From contig MBPM02000002.1 of the NCBI GenBank assembly GCA_001695595.3, positions 2,641,608-2,705,607 of the forward strand: a stretch of DNA of 64,000 bases. Direction: 5' to 3'. The DNA comes from Plasmopara viticola. Taxonomy: Eukaryota; Oomycota; Peronosporomycetes; Peronosporales; Peronosporaceae. The notes below the pieces were generated by a model that ran no database searches, was not told where the DNA came from, and saw only the letters and a list, made by a program, of their open reading frames with translations. Below are positions 1 to 9,494 of this stretch, piece by piece. A program made the position numbers and the translations under genes. Each line of letters starts with the position of its first letter. The first letter of the stretch is position 1.

Positions 1-2300
1 ATCTTCAACAGTTTTTTTCACAGAAATAAAGCAATCGAATCACATGTACACCACATCTGCAGCGACGCTTCCATCAGTGGAGCGGTGCTTGTTAAGCTTG
101 TGGATCCTTGTATGGCGGAGAAACCACAGCAAAGAGCTCGTCAATGAGCAACTATCAGTAGATTTGGTCAATAGATACCTTGAGCACAAATTTACTATCG
201 ATAAAAAGCTTTTCAAAATCGCTCACTAAACGCAACCGCGATAAAATCGCGCAGTATTTAATAAACCAACCATTGCGCATTCGAAAACTTCTCGATCACG
301 TTAAAAGATGTAAAAATTACCTGAACTAAAATCGTTTTGACGCAAGTCACATCTCACTAAGGATTCTTCATCACCTATATTGAGGTAGCGAATAGTGCAT
401 TTGTTACCGTCGGTTCAAGTCAGTGTTACTTGGTTGTATAAACTACTTCGTATCAGACTTTAGCAAATGCAAAAAAATTGTAGCAGCAACAAAAATTAAA
501 GTGGTCAAAGTTGTCGTCTTACATGTCAAAAGCGCTTCGCATTTCTCCGTGCTTGCCTAGCTGTCTTGTAATTGTCGCTAGTGTCCTCAGCATAGACTCT
601 ATATGTACACATTATAAGTTGCTATCCTTTCGTGGGCGTCGTCCATACAGCCGCTCCTTCTCTAGTTTGACGAGCAATTACTACAGCAATCATTGCCATC
701 CTTGCTCTTTTGACCAAAAACCTTTTTTTGTAAGTCGCTGTGTCACTTACTGATTGACCTAATTAGAACGAGTCTAAACGAGCCAATCTTTGCACGAGCA
801 TCAGAAGCAGCAAATGGACCTTCATAGTTCAATTATATCTTTTTAAAACACGCTTGGTTCGATCGAAGATGGAAAGTGCTGGCTTGAGCTCGACCACGAC
901 AGACAAGAGGATACAACTGCTGAGTCAGCCGATCAGCCAACCAACAGCTTGACGTCGAGTAAAGAAAGTGATTCGATCTTTTAAGCCACTTATGTTGTAG
1001 GGCAGCCGACCGGTCATGACGCACTTGTGACTTGCGATCACTTCGTCTTGATGTCTTAAGAAAAAATACACAATGCAGTCAGAAACTTGAGGGGAAGTGT
1101 GCAATAAATGCAGTGTGAAAGTGAATTTTATCACACAAATTTGCCATCGTCAATCTTTGTACACAGCATCTATTCATCAAAGTCTAATGTTTAACATAGC
1201 CGCCGTGATGAAGTCATTGTACTCAACCAGTTGATCCTGGGAGACCATAGCCACTTCTTAAGCGGCTCCGTGGAGACATACGAAGGCAATGTACGTCCAT
1301 GCCCATTTTCTGGTCCGTCTACCGTGGATTAATTTTTCCTCGGTTTTATCCCCAGTTATATCATATTCAACGAGTTTTCACGTTTGACTTATTAGCAGAT
1401 ACATCAGATGCGTTTCACTCGCGCAGCAAGTAAACCGTCAAGCCACAGGACTCGTTGTTGTCCCTACGGACTGCAACACAGTCGCCCCATTAAGTCATTG
1501 ACTAGGTATCCAGCAAGTTATGAAATATCCGAATTCTAAAGCATCTGAAATTCTTATCTTACTTTCTTTGAGATATTTGCTTTAGCATATGGCTATGCCG
1601 ATGCATGCTATTTTTTTGGAATCGTTACGATACTCGATTAGTTTTCCGTTTAATACCTATAGGTTGTCAAAGAGAACCTTTATTCATGCTTTATCGGCCC
1701 ATGGTCGGCTGTGGCTAAAGCAAGTTGTAAATAGAGAGCAAAGACGCAAACGTAGTTTTACTGCAAGATCATTTATGATCAAGTGTTTGCTTTTGTACAC
1801 AGGACTTAGAGGCTTTGTTAAGAAATATAAGCATAGGTTCGACGAACACCGTTTTTGTATTTCAAAAGGTAAGGTCCATCACCATCGAATACTGACATTG
1901 ACATTGAAGTATATATCGACATTAAATTCATTTTGGACGCTATCGACACCAAATCTGCCTTTGGCTGGCTCTAACTGAAGCTACCAAGAACGAATGCTGC
2001 GTGTCGCTCTCCATTGCGGGCCATCCAAAATATTAGAATCGTCGGCATGGCCCAGGTTGTCAGGATTGAACGCAAGTGAAACAACAAGAGATTGTGACCG
2101 CACAGCAGCAACGGGAAGGGTGGCGACAGGAGCTTGGCGACAAGATTGTATGGTGTGCCCAGGCTGTCGTGGAGCTCTATGATGCTATTGGTCTCCCGCA
2201 AGCGCCGATTGATCGAGCAATATCGATAGACTTTTGGACTTCCTCAGTCGGGAGAAGATCAGTATGATCCAAAAGTGTTCGACAACAAAAGGCAGTGCTA
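1..2300. other. decayed flank without a supported gene
   Basis: I see no convincing gene. The longest open frame (1589-1978, plus) is basic, has no recognisable domain and no repeat of itself elsewhere in the window. The only structured part is 841-1015, which recurs inverted near 47.8 kb. The stretch is probably old transposon debris. Confidence 0.5.
841..1015 (+). repeat. dispersed repeat, copy 1 (inverted copy at 47720-47893)
   Basis: About 175 bases, read on the opposite strand, match 47720-47893 over most of their length. Both contain the same run of coding-like words around the CAGCACTTTCCATCTTCGATC core. The unit matches no element class I recognise. It could be an end of a decayed transposon. 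Confidence 0.6.
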
Positions 2301-2310
2301 TCTCAATCAG

Positions 2311-3400
2311 TCAATAACGTCGGAGGATGTTTATGCGTTGTCCTTTCCTTAAGCGCTTAAAAACGTCCTCGATGCTCTGCGATTTGTCATTCTGCAGCTG
2401 TTGTTGTGCTTGATCTGGCTGTATCGACCACCAATGCGCGTCGAAATCTTCCCGCACAAAGGGGGATGTTCTTGATTTAAATTGGTGCTTTGAAGAATGC
2501 AGGGAATTGAATGTCAACTTGCCTGGACAGCTCGAGCAAGCAGGAAGGCTAGCATCATACAGCGCGTATACAGACTTCAGTTCCGCTACATATTCCCAAA
2601 AAGTTCGCAAAGAACATTCCATATCTCATTTTAGCGGTTGCTCGCTTTCTTGCAGTCTTATTCTTGGTAGTCGCCAACTGTTCGTCGCAGACAAGCCGAC
2701 AAGCACTGTCCACATTGCCTTGCGAGCATTCAATCCACCTTTTAGAGCGACGTGCGCGCTGCCAGCTTTCGACGTGAATGTATGGTTGTAGTGCTGCTTT
2801 TCACGCGTAAGGCAGTCACAAATCTATTTATGCAAATCAACCAAATTTCCTCCAACTTGACATGGCTGGGCACTGTTTGGTGCATTGCCGTCAGTTCTCG
2901 ATCATATTTTTCCCTTTTATCGCTCTGTAAGGAAAATTGCCCATGTCTTATGACGCTCTTAAAAAGGCATTGTCCGAGGTTAGGATTTTGAGAGTCTTGG
3001 CAAAGATATAAGTGGCAATGTTCCAGCGGTAGAAAAGAAAGTTGGCTCATGAAAAACGTCATCAAGTGCGCGCATTGATACATACTCGCGAATTGTCATA
3101 ATAGCTGCTGAAGTCACAGCAAAGTTTCGGAAGATTCCTCGAATCATACGCAATACCCAGATGTAGTCTTGTAGTTGTTCAGCCTCCATATAGCACTTTG
3201 CAGAGCTAAAAGTCTGGACACTTTCACCATGTGGTGTATTCGAAGGCCAAAGTGCGATTTGCAACGACTAATATGCAAGCATGCTAACATCAGAGTATCA
3301 GATGCCATGTTGTATGCTAAAGACATCGTTACTGCCGAATTTGTGCCAAATTTCGACCTCAGGTTTCGCGCTGCCATAGGTTTTCTAGTGGCCTTCAATA
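2311..3400 (-). pseudogene. MULE-type transposase, decayed (block A1)
   Basis: Read on the minus strand in shifting frames, this stretch keeps the order of a Mutator-like transposase. First comes a block with 'FSSAKCYMEAEQLQDYIWVLRMI' spacing, then MTxREYVSMRALDDVF (like the TDRELALMNAL block of MULE transposases). Next is a tryptophan block 'YRWNIATYIFAKTLKI' reached only by a frameshift near 3030, then an HTFTSKAGSAHVALKGG block, and finally a C-terminal DFDAHWW block near 2430. Several frameshifts and stops make it non-functional. A second, 5'-matching copy lies at 13304-13919. Class assignment rests on motif order seen by eye, not on a search. Confidence 0.6.
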
Positions 3401-3510
3401 TTTCCTGCGCTCAAGCAACTTTGTAATGTAGATTGTCTGACGCGACACGACCCCCATCGAGGTCTTAAACCATAAAGAATGGGTTTTCACGAAGAAATTT
3501 ACTGGGAGCC

Positions 3511-3729
3511 ATTGTCAGGCGCTCATTTTTGGGGTTTGGGCACTCTTTTTTTTAATAAAGACGATCTCTCTTGGCATCCATTTGGTTGCTTTGAGTAATT
3601 AGAACTAAAGACGTAACTGTATTGTCAGGCGCTCATATTTGGGGTTTGGGCACTCTTTTTTTTAATAAAGACGATCTCTCTTGGCATCCATTTGGTTGCT
3701 TTGAGTAATTAGACTAAAGACGTAACTGT
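3511..3729. repeat. tandem duplication, 110-base unit x2
   Basis: The unit starting ATTGTCAGGCGCTCAT occurs at 3511-3620 and again at 3621-3729, with one missing base and one substitution. The homologous block A2 has a single unit (13.9-14.1 kb). So the tandem copy arose after block A was duplicated, or collapsed in A2. Confidence 0.85.
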
Positions 3730-3816
3730 ATTGTTTTCACTATCAACAACAACAGTAGATTGTAAATCGGTTTCGTTCAAACACACAATTCCCAACAATG
3801 CGAACTTTGCACGTGG

Positions 3817-4038
3817 TTGTATTTCTCACGGCTCCCAACTCTCAAAAAGGACGGCCCACAAGACCTTAATGGGCGCATATTTGACTCTGTGCAGGCCGCT
3901 CGTGAAGTGATAGACAAATTGATGCTCACAGAAGGATTCGTTTTGTGCACCAAAACAGCGTATCGAGTGATTTCCGCTAAAAATACCGATGTCGGAGATT
4001 TGCATCACGGTTGGGAGGATCAAAATGGGCTGCGGTAG
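3817..4038 (+). CDS. small ORF, possible MULE/FAR1-like DNA-binding fragment
   Basis: A 73-codon frame, present identically at 14201-14422. It contains 'IFDSVQAAREVIDKLMLTEG', which resembles the start of the FAR1-type DNA-binding segment of MULE transposases (phe-x-ser-x-glu-ala-ala-x-x-x-ile). The open frame begins at a non-ATG codon; the upstream ATG at 3798 opens another frame that soon stops. The identity of the copies reflects recent block duplication, not selection. Best read as a transposon fragment; it could also be chance. Confidence 0.3.
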   Translation: MYFSRLPTLKKDGPQDLNGRIFDSVQAAREVIDKLMLTEGFVLCTKTAYRVISAKNTDVGDLHHGWEDQNGLR

Positions 4039-4968
4039 ATTGACGCTAGTTCTCTCATATATGCATTTGCATACACAAACCAAAATATATGTTCCTCTTC
4101 TCGAAAAGTGATTGTGAGCTGTGCTTGCAAAATATAGGTGCTAGAAGTGTTACGTGTTTTTTATGGCTTAAACCATTTATATTAGAAGACAACCAGAAGC
4201 CAAAACGATGACCTTATTCAAAGGGTGAGCACCAATTTTCATCGACGTAGAATTCAAACATGGTGCACTATATAATGAGTTCGCGAAAGGGGCGTGTATT
4301 GTATTCTGCCAGCTTGCTTCAACCCTTACCATTTTTAAATCTCGAACTTGGACGTCTAGTATTTTCTGTCTCTTGACTCGAAGTCCAATGGACACTTTCA
4401 GAAAAGATTAATGCGAACGTGTCCGTACAAATAGGCAATCAGAGCAGTATCGTATTGAAGACAGACACATTGTACAAAGTGCTAGAATATATAGTTGCTT
4501 GCAACTCAGATGTCTTGCAGACTACGACTCTCGAAAGAAGGCAATTTAATTGAGACCTCTGCATGAGCTGATGATAGATTTATATTACAATAAAGGCGGC
4601 TGTGAGGCGCATGATTTTTGTAAATTTCTCGGCCATAAAAAGAAAGACCATTGAGGGGAAGCTAAAATTATAGTATAAATTTAATGACATTTTAGTGTGC
4701 GAATTTCCTAAAAATAAAAGAAAACTTTGCAGCCCAAGTATTTGTACTAAATTAGAAGCATTTATGTCTTTTTTAACCTATTTCTATGATGTTAAATTCG
4801 GCACTAAAGTCGATATTTTAAATTCCCGGGCCATCATTTTTTAAGCAAAACTTAGAGCTTAAAGCAATCTGGGGAAATACCATTGTAACATTACAGCACG
4901 CTGTATTCTCATCAATATCTCAAGAAGAAATAACTTTTCTGAATCTGTCCGGATTGTTCGCAGTGCAC

Positions 4969-5466
4969 ATGGTTATTGCAGTCTTAACGGGGGCTTTGTG
5001 CTTTTTCACGCCGCACTCACTTCTCGCACCATTGCTTGGCGATGCTGGTCATACGCACATGGCTCATGAGTTTGTGCGACTCTACGGTGAGGTTACCAAT
5101 CGTACATTTCTTGCTGCTCTTAGTTTACACCTCTTGCTAGTACGACACTCACTCTTTTACTAGCTGTGTAACTTGCTCTTGTCTATAGGTGCGTTGACTC
5201 TGGCACAAGGATGGATGGTGTGGCGTACACGGCTCGTGAGCGATGCAATCGTTCGTCGTACATTCTGCCAAGCGTATTGTATCTGCTTTTTGCTACAAGC
5301 GCTGGTACTACTTCGAGCGCAAGTTGCATCCCCCGAGAACCACTCGATGCTGCACTGGATCAACATTCTCTTTCTTGGTGCATTAAGCTGTGCGTACGGC
5401 TACTTTCTTGTATTTAAGTCAATTAAGGCATTTGAGCTACCAGGCATGGAGAAGGGGTTGCTGTGA
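4969..5466 (+). pseudogene. four-helix membrane protein, 5'-truncated copy
   Basis: Same gene as 27907-28447. Exon 1 is open to 5086, an intron GTGAGG..CTATAG occupies 5087-5188, and exon 2 runs 5189-5466 to the stop. The first 12 or so codons (MASVRREL.. in the other copy) have been replaced by block A sequence, and the first in-frame ATG is 4969, inside the first hydrophobic helix. Without its promoter and start it is probably not expressed as the native protein. The exon 2 sequence reappears inverted at 12107-12240 and 35033-35280. Confidence 0.75.
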
Positions 5467-6110
5467 TTTGAGCGTTTGCATAGCAACTGACGCAAGCAAA
5501 GTGGAGTAGGACCTCTATGTATCGTAAACCTTTTATAGACCTTTTAGAGTTGACTAGCTATATTGTTTAAATATCGAGAGGGTCATCAAAGGTACCGGTA
5601 GGGGTCCTAGATACTTGACTCCCAGTCTGAGGATCCACAGAAAAATGACTTGTGATTGGGCCCTCTGCACTAGAAGAGCGAGGTGCTGGAGCGCGAGACG
5701 CTGGTGTTGTGGATGCTAACGGACTTGTGGCAGCGCACAACCCAATAAAAGGTGACAGTGAAGTGACAGCAGGTTGGACCGATGTCGAGGAGAGCCTGCG
5801 CTTTTTTCTTACTACGAGTACATTAACAGGATTGGCTGCAGTGCTGCCTTCGAAGCTTTACCCGTATCCTTATTAGAATCCGAAGGCTGCAAATTTTGCT
5901 TGCCGATGGCGTTCTTGGTCGGAGTTTGCTCTTTTAAAGCCACTTGAGACTGGGCTTGACTTTTCGCTTTCTTACGCGCCTTCTTGGGTGTCGCAAACAT
6001 TCGACGCATCTTGGCTTCGTTCAAAGCAATTTGATCTGCGTACAAACGACACGAACCGGGTCATTATCGCGTACTACTAGGGCAATAACAAATGAACTTT
6101 TGAAGCTCAC
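5190..6110. repeat. left arm of long inverted repeat in block B1
   Basis: The stretch from membrane-protein exon 2 to the CAF1B intron-2 donor recurs in opposite orientation at 11427-12245. The right arm has lost 44 bases near 11530 and a short piece near 12125. About 5.3 kb (CAF1B exons 1-2, CRN gene, viral cassette) lie between the arms. The same structure exists in block B2 (28170-29087 against 34432-35270). Confidence 0.8.
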
Positions 6111-7597
6111 CTTCGTAACGTACGCTCGTCCCAAAGAAACCCTCTTCAAAGTGAATGAACGAAATGTAGCCATCCGCTGACGAAATACTCAGTGTCTGTC
6201 CGTCTGCAGTCCACGAAGCGTCAGTCAAGTCTGCATAGTGCAGATCCTTTATCATGCTAATTGGGTGAGCTTGCTGTTACAGCAACCGTAAACTCTGGTC
6301 AGCTAGCGCAACCACGAAACAGATGTGAAATAGTAAAATGTACCTGAGTGTCGTAGATGGTGACAGCGTCGAGTGTGATCACAGCAAAGACGGAGCGTAA
6401 TTCTGTTTGAAAAAAATTAGACACTGGAGAGGTTTTACCTTGGCGACGTAATTTGTACATTACAGGGCTACAGCGAACGGCCAGTGAAGCCTTTTCCTGT
6501 CCAGGTAAGTGGAGTGTTGGCTGGCTTAGATTTCCACGTGAGTAAGCGTACACTGTGTTTACAGGGGACGCCGACTTGTTAGCGCAAAAAGTCCCAGTTG
6601 GTGTCAGAAAGTAGTTTCCATCAGGTGTCCAAGCAGGTCGTCGTGCAAACGCTGGACACGTATCGTCTAGAAACATTCGATGTTTCGGCGGAGCTAAAGC
6701 TTTCGTGGTTGCATTTCCCAAAGTCGCTCCGACAGCTTCGTTCTGGGTGTTATCCTCGTCCACCTTGTCGTTCTCGGTTGTTATCGCTGACAAGTTTGGT
6801 TTGCTGGGCAGCAAAGGAAATTCACGAGTCTTTAACGTCTGAATACACATAAATTTGCGTCCCTTCTTCTTCCCATTCGGCCGCGTTGCTGCTCCAAAGC
6901 CACTGAGCGCGTAAACTTTGCAGGAGCGATCATTTCCTTCGGTAACAATAAATTCGTTAAGTGGATCCCAAGCGACGCCCTGCACGTATTGCGTGTGGTC
7001 CTTGCGTCGCTCAGCGACGTCGCCCTTTTCGACGTCCCATATGACACAACGATTGTCGACCGACGAGGAAGCAAGGAAAGCCGAGTCAGGTGACCACGAT
7101 AGGTCAGTTATGTCGCCTTTGTGACCTAAAGACAAGATGGTGCGCCCAACGTCACTGAGCGACGAAATCTGGTCCCAGCGCCAGCCATCGCCCGCTGTCT
7201 TGGGTTTGGTCCAAAGAATGATCGACGTGTCGTCACTGGCGGACGCCAAGTACACACCATTGGGTGAAAATCGCACACAATTAACGCTACGATCGTGCCC
7301 CGAGAGACTGAAAATGAACTCAAGCGCTACGCCGCTTTTGGCCGTGATGTCCTCCATCTCACCCACGCGCCACAACTTGATCTCCTTGTCGGCACCTCCC
7401 GTGGCCAATAGTGGCTTGTCAGATGTCGTTGCGTTTTTATTGTTTGGTCGTAGAAAGTCTAATGACAAGACAGCCTCATTGAGCCCCGTGGGGCCACAGT
7501 GTAGCCTAATTTCTGGCGTCGCCACGCGCACCGGCGGGACTTTGAGCTTCGGCATGGCTAATGACGAATTAAGGGTTTTCAAACTTCTCAAAGTCAT
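5567..7597 (-). CDS. CHAF1B: chromatin assembly factor 1 subunit B (p60, WD40), copy 1
   Basis: CAF-1 p60 helps load newly made H3-H4 onto replicated DNA in the nucleus. Three exons: 7597-6344, 6273-6111 and 6035-5567, with introns 6343-6274 (GTACAT..AACAG) and 6110-6036 (GTGAGC..CGCAG). The protein is a WD40 propeller: repeats with GGADKEIKLW, SGHDRSVNCVRFSPNG, LGHKGDITDLSWSPDS and TDASWTADGQTLSISSADG, the last being the p60 block also known in human CHAF1B. A Lys-rich, Ser/Thr-rich tail ends in DDPLDI. ATG at 7597 is the first; 7555 (MPKLKV) is also plausible. Exon 3 is one base short near 5847 relative to the other copies, so the tail frame is broken or the base was missed in assembly. Divergence from copy 2 is minimal. 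Confidence 0.88.
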
Positions 7598-7757
7598 AAT
7601 CCCACGAACCTAAGTATCTAAAGCAAATTAGCCTTCAGACAGAGTACTTTAAAACTATATAATACGCAAAACACGCAAAAAACGTTTGTTTTCTGCTTAT
7701 GTAGATAAGATGAAAAGACGGCGATGGAGACAATAGCGATAAAATAACACATATTAG
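7598..7757. other. short intergenic between CAF1B and CRN fragment
   Basis: AT-rich spacer upstream of CAF1B, duplicated in B2. I see no feature beyond AT-rich tracts; the promoter of CAF1B must lie here or in the CRN remnant. Confidence 0.4.
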
Positions 7758-7940
7758 TTAGATCACCAGCAATACGTGGATTATCCCTTCATTTAGTTCA
7801 AAGTTCTTCATGTTCTTAATCCACGCCAACGGATTTATGTGCAAACAGCTTCCCGGGTGTTTATGTTCATCGAGCGTCACAGCTTCACAGCCGTTATTAT
7901 CCAACCACACGTGTTCTAATGAGATCGGCCTAGCAAGCAA
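7758..7940 (-). pseudogene. CRN N-terminal domain remnant
   Basis: A 60-codon frame that matches the second half of the CRN N-terminal region next door. It keeps VWLDNNGCEAVTLDEHKHPG, corresponding to AWLDRDGAEGLTLDENGHPE of the intact gene, and ends in IIHVLLVI, corresponding to QIHVLVVIP. It has no LFLAK part, no start and no C-terminal domain. It lies directly 3' of the intact CRN gene, so a tandem array of CRN genes has been reduced here. The same remnant is at 30735-30917. Confidence 0.7.
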
Positions 7941-9081
7941 CAGTTATATCACCGTCCACGATAATGTAATTCAATTCGCTATACGGATTTCCAGCAATGT
8001 TCAAACTGGAAGTAAACAACAATTTCATCTTTTCTTCCAGTGTGAATCCTTCTGACGAGAAGTCATCGAAGTCATAATCTTTCGACACCCATCCTTTAAT
8101 AATCGCCTTTGCTCTGGCCAACTGAGCTTGATGGTACAAACAGCGCCTGAAAGGACGTAGTGTTGACCCGCTTGGAAAACGAAGTGTCCTACCATCCAAC
8201 TCGCCAAATGTTGTGAGCACATTGAACTGCGGCGCATTTGAAGCGTAGATGGGACTTGTGCTTGTCCTCCAATGTGCTGGTACGGATCCACCTCCAAGTA
8301 CATCCCACTGCTGTTGAGTCAAGCTGTCCACGAGCAGCTGCGTCTTGATCATTGGATTGAAAATCTTTAAAATGAACTGATCTTGCTTGTCGACAAGAAA
8401 CGCAATATCGAGGTCATCGAAGGCGCTTTCGATCGGTTTGAATAACAGCAATCCGTTTCTCACATCGTCAATATCCTCGATTTGCACAAAATCACCTTTG
8501 AGGCGATCGTGTTCTCGTCGAAAAATATGAGATGCAATCACAACAGGGCTCGGTAGACCGATATTCATCACCATGCAAAGAAGCATCGAGTCGCCGTTCT
8601 GGTTTTTCCCACAATCACATTTGTAGTCCCTCACCAATTGCTTCTTCAGCTTTTGAGTTCTCGTAGCCGTTGTACTGGAAACGTAAAGGAACGTGTGTTG
8701 GAACAACGTGGTAGCAATTGCTGCTAAAGGAGAGACAGTGTCCTCTTCGGTTGGAATCACCACCAACACGTGGATTTGCCCTCGTTTTGCTTGAAATTCT
8801 TCGCCGTAGTAATCCTCAATCCAGTTTAACTCGTCCATGTGTGCAAAGCCTTCAGGGTGTCCATTCTCATCGAGCGTCAAACCTTCCGCGCCATCTCGAT
8901 CCAACCACGCGTCGCCCTTCTTGGCGAGGAACAGCTGCAGTTTCCGTGGATCACACGTGATTGTCTTCTCATTCTCCGTCTTGATGGCCTTCTTCAAGTG
9001 GTCCACAGACTTGCTCGCATCGATGTCGATGGAGAACGCGTTTCCCTTCACACCGACGAGCGCGCAGAACAGCGTCACCAT
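7930..9081 (-). CDS. Crinkler (CRN) effector with HNH-type nuclease domain, copy 1
   Basis: CRN proteins are secreted by oomycetes and act inside host cells, often in the nucleus. Start taken at 9081 (MVTLFCALVG, the usual CRN beginning). The open frame continues upstream without an ATG. Numbered from this start: ubiquitin-like header with LFLAK at residues 50-54, HVLVVIP at about 104-110 closing the N-terminal region, then a C-terminal domain. This domain contains VVIASHI (about 180-186) and DDVRNGLLLFKPIESAFD (about 206-222), the pattern of HNH_2-type nuclease domains. About 383 residues, intronless, with no classical signal peptide, as is common for CRNs. It is read away from the viral cassette, with which it shares the intergenic space at 9082-9236. 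Confidence 0.85.
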   Translation of the reverse strand: MVTLFCALVGVKGNAFSIDIDASKSVDHLKKAIKTENEKTITCDPRKLQLFLAKKGDAWLDRDGAEGLTLDENGHPEGFAHMDELNWIEDYYGEEFQAKRGQIHVLVVIPTEEDTVSPLAAIATTLFQHTFLYVSSTTATRTQKLKKQLVRDYKCDCGKNQNGDSMLLCMVMNIGLPSPVVIASHIFRREHDRLKGDFVQIEDIDDVRNGLLLFKPIESAFDDLDIAFLVDKQDQFILKIFNPMIKTQLLVDSLTQQQWDVLGGGSVPAHWRTSTSPIYASNAPQFNVLTTFGELDGRTLRFPSGSTLRPFRRCLYHQAQLARAKAIIKGWVSKDYDFDDFSSEGFTLEEKMKLLFTSSLNIAGNPYSELNYIIVDGDITVAC

Positions 9082-9147
9082 GTTTTTAATTGCTTTTTGC
9101 GAGTGAGGGATGTTCTCTCTATCCAAATTTCAGCCAATCAAATGTGC

Positions 9148-9185
9148 AACCCAAAGTTGGGTTTTTGACGTCACCCATCTGGGTG
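9148..9185 (-). promoter_or_regulatory. CRN upstream module: palindrome and inverted repeat
   Basis: 67 bases upstream of the CRN ATG lies AACCCAAAGTTGGGTT (9148-9163), a one-mismatch version of the perfect palindrome found at three other CRN 5' ends. It is followed by CACCCATCTGGGTG (9172-9185), an inverted repeat with a two-base spacer. A CCAAT word (AGCCAATCAAA, about 9132) lies between palindrome and gene. Conservation at four CRN-type 5' ends argues for a binding site. The factor is unknown. Confidence 0.5.
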
Positions 9186-9236
9186 ATTGAACAACTGTAG
9201 ATACAAAATATATTTATTTATATAGACACAAAAATC

Positions 9237-9494
9237 ATGGATATTACATATCTATCCGATACCGATGATACTGGTTATGTTGAAGATGCCGAACAACAGG
9301 AACCGGTAGATACCGAAATACCGAGTGATTTATATGAGTACTCGAAAATAGAAAAGCATTCAGCATCTGACATAATCCAGCTCTGTAAAGAAATTGATTT
9401 AATTAGTGCAAGTATCAACAAGTGTCAGTCTATAAAGGAAAAGCACACTAATGCGGGAAAACACGTATTTTGTCGTATCCGTCATAATATTTGA
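9237..9494 (+). CDS. ORF A of virus-like cassette, unknown acidic protein
   Basis: ATG frame of 85 codons, rich in Asp and Glu at the N-terminal half (DTDDTGYVED) with a possible amphipathic helix in the middle. I do not recognise it. It sits between the CRN promoter module and ORF B, whose 3' end it overlaps tail to tail by 47 bases. The homologue in B2 (32212-32460) keeps an open frame despite many substitutions and has lost the ATG. The strong local divergence is unlike the rest of the duplicated block. It may be a truncated viral gene. Confidence 0.4.
   Translation: MDITYLSDTDDTGYVEDAEQQEPVDTEIPSDLYEYSKIEKHSASDIIQLCKEIDLISASINKCQSIKEKHTNAGKHVFCRIRHNI

Larger units (their letters stand above)
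2810..4951. repeat. segmental duplication block A, copy 1
   Basis: Nearly identical to 13304-15335. The length difference (2142 against 2032) equals the 110-base tandem duplication found only here at 3511-3729. The block begins inside the MULE transposase remnant and ends at the word CTGTCCG, after which this copy runs straight into block B1. Copy 2 instead runs into single-copy sequence and the 15.4-kb gene. Inside are the MULE debris, one small ORF (3817-4038) and about 900 bases (4040-4951) in which I see nothing. Confidence 0.85.

Noticed and set aside
1589..1978. 129-codon plus-strand frame as a gene
   Set aside because: No domain, poor coding character and no supporting context.
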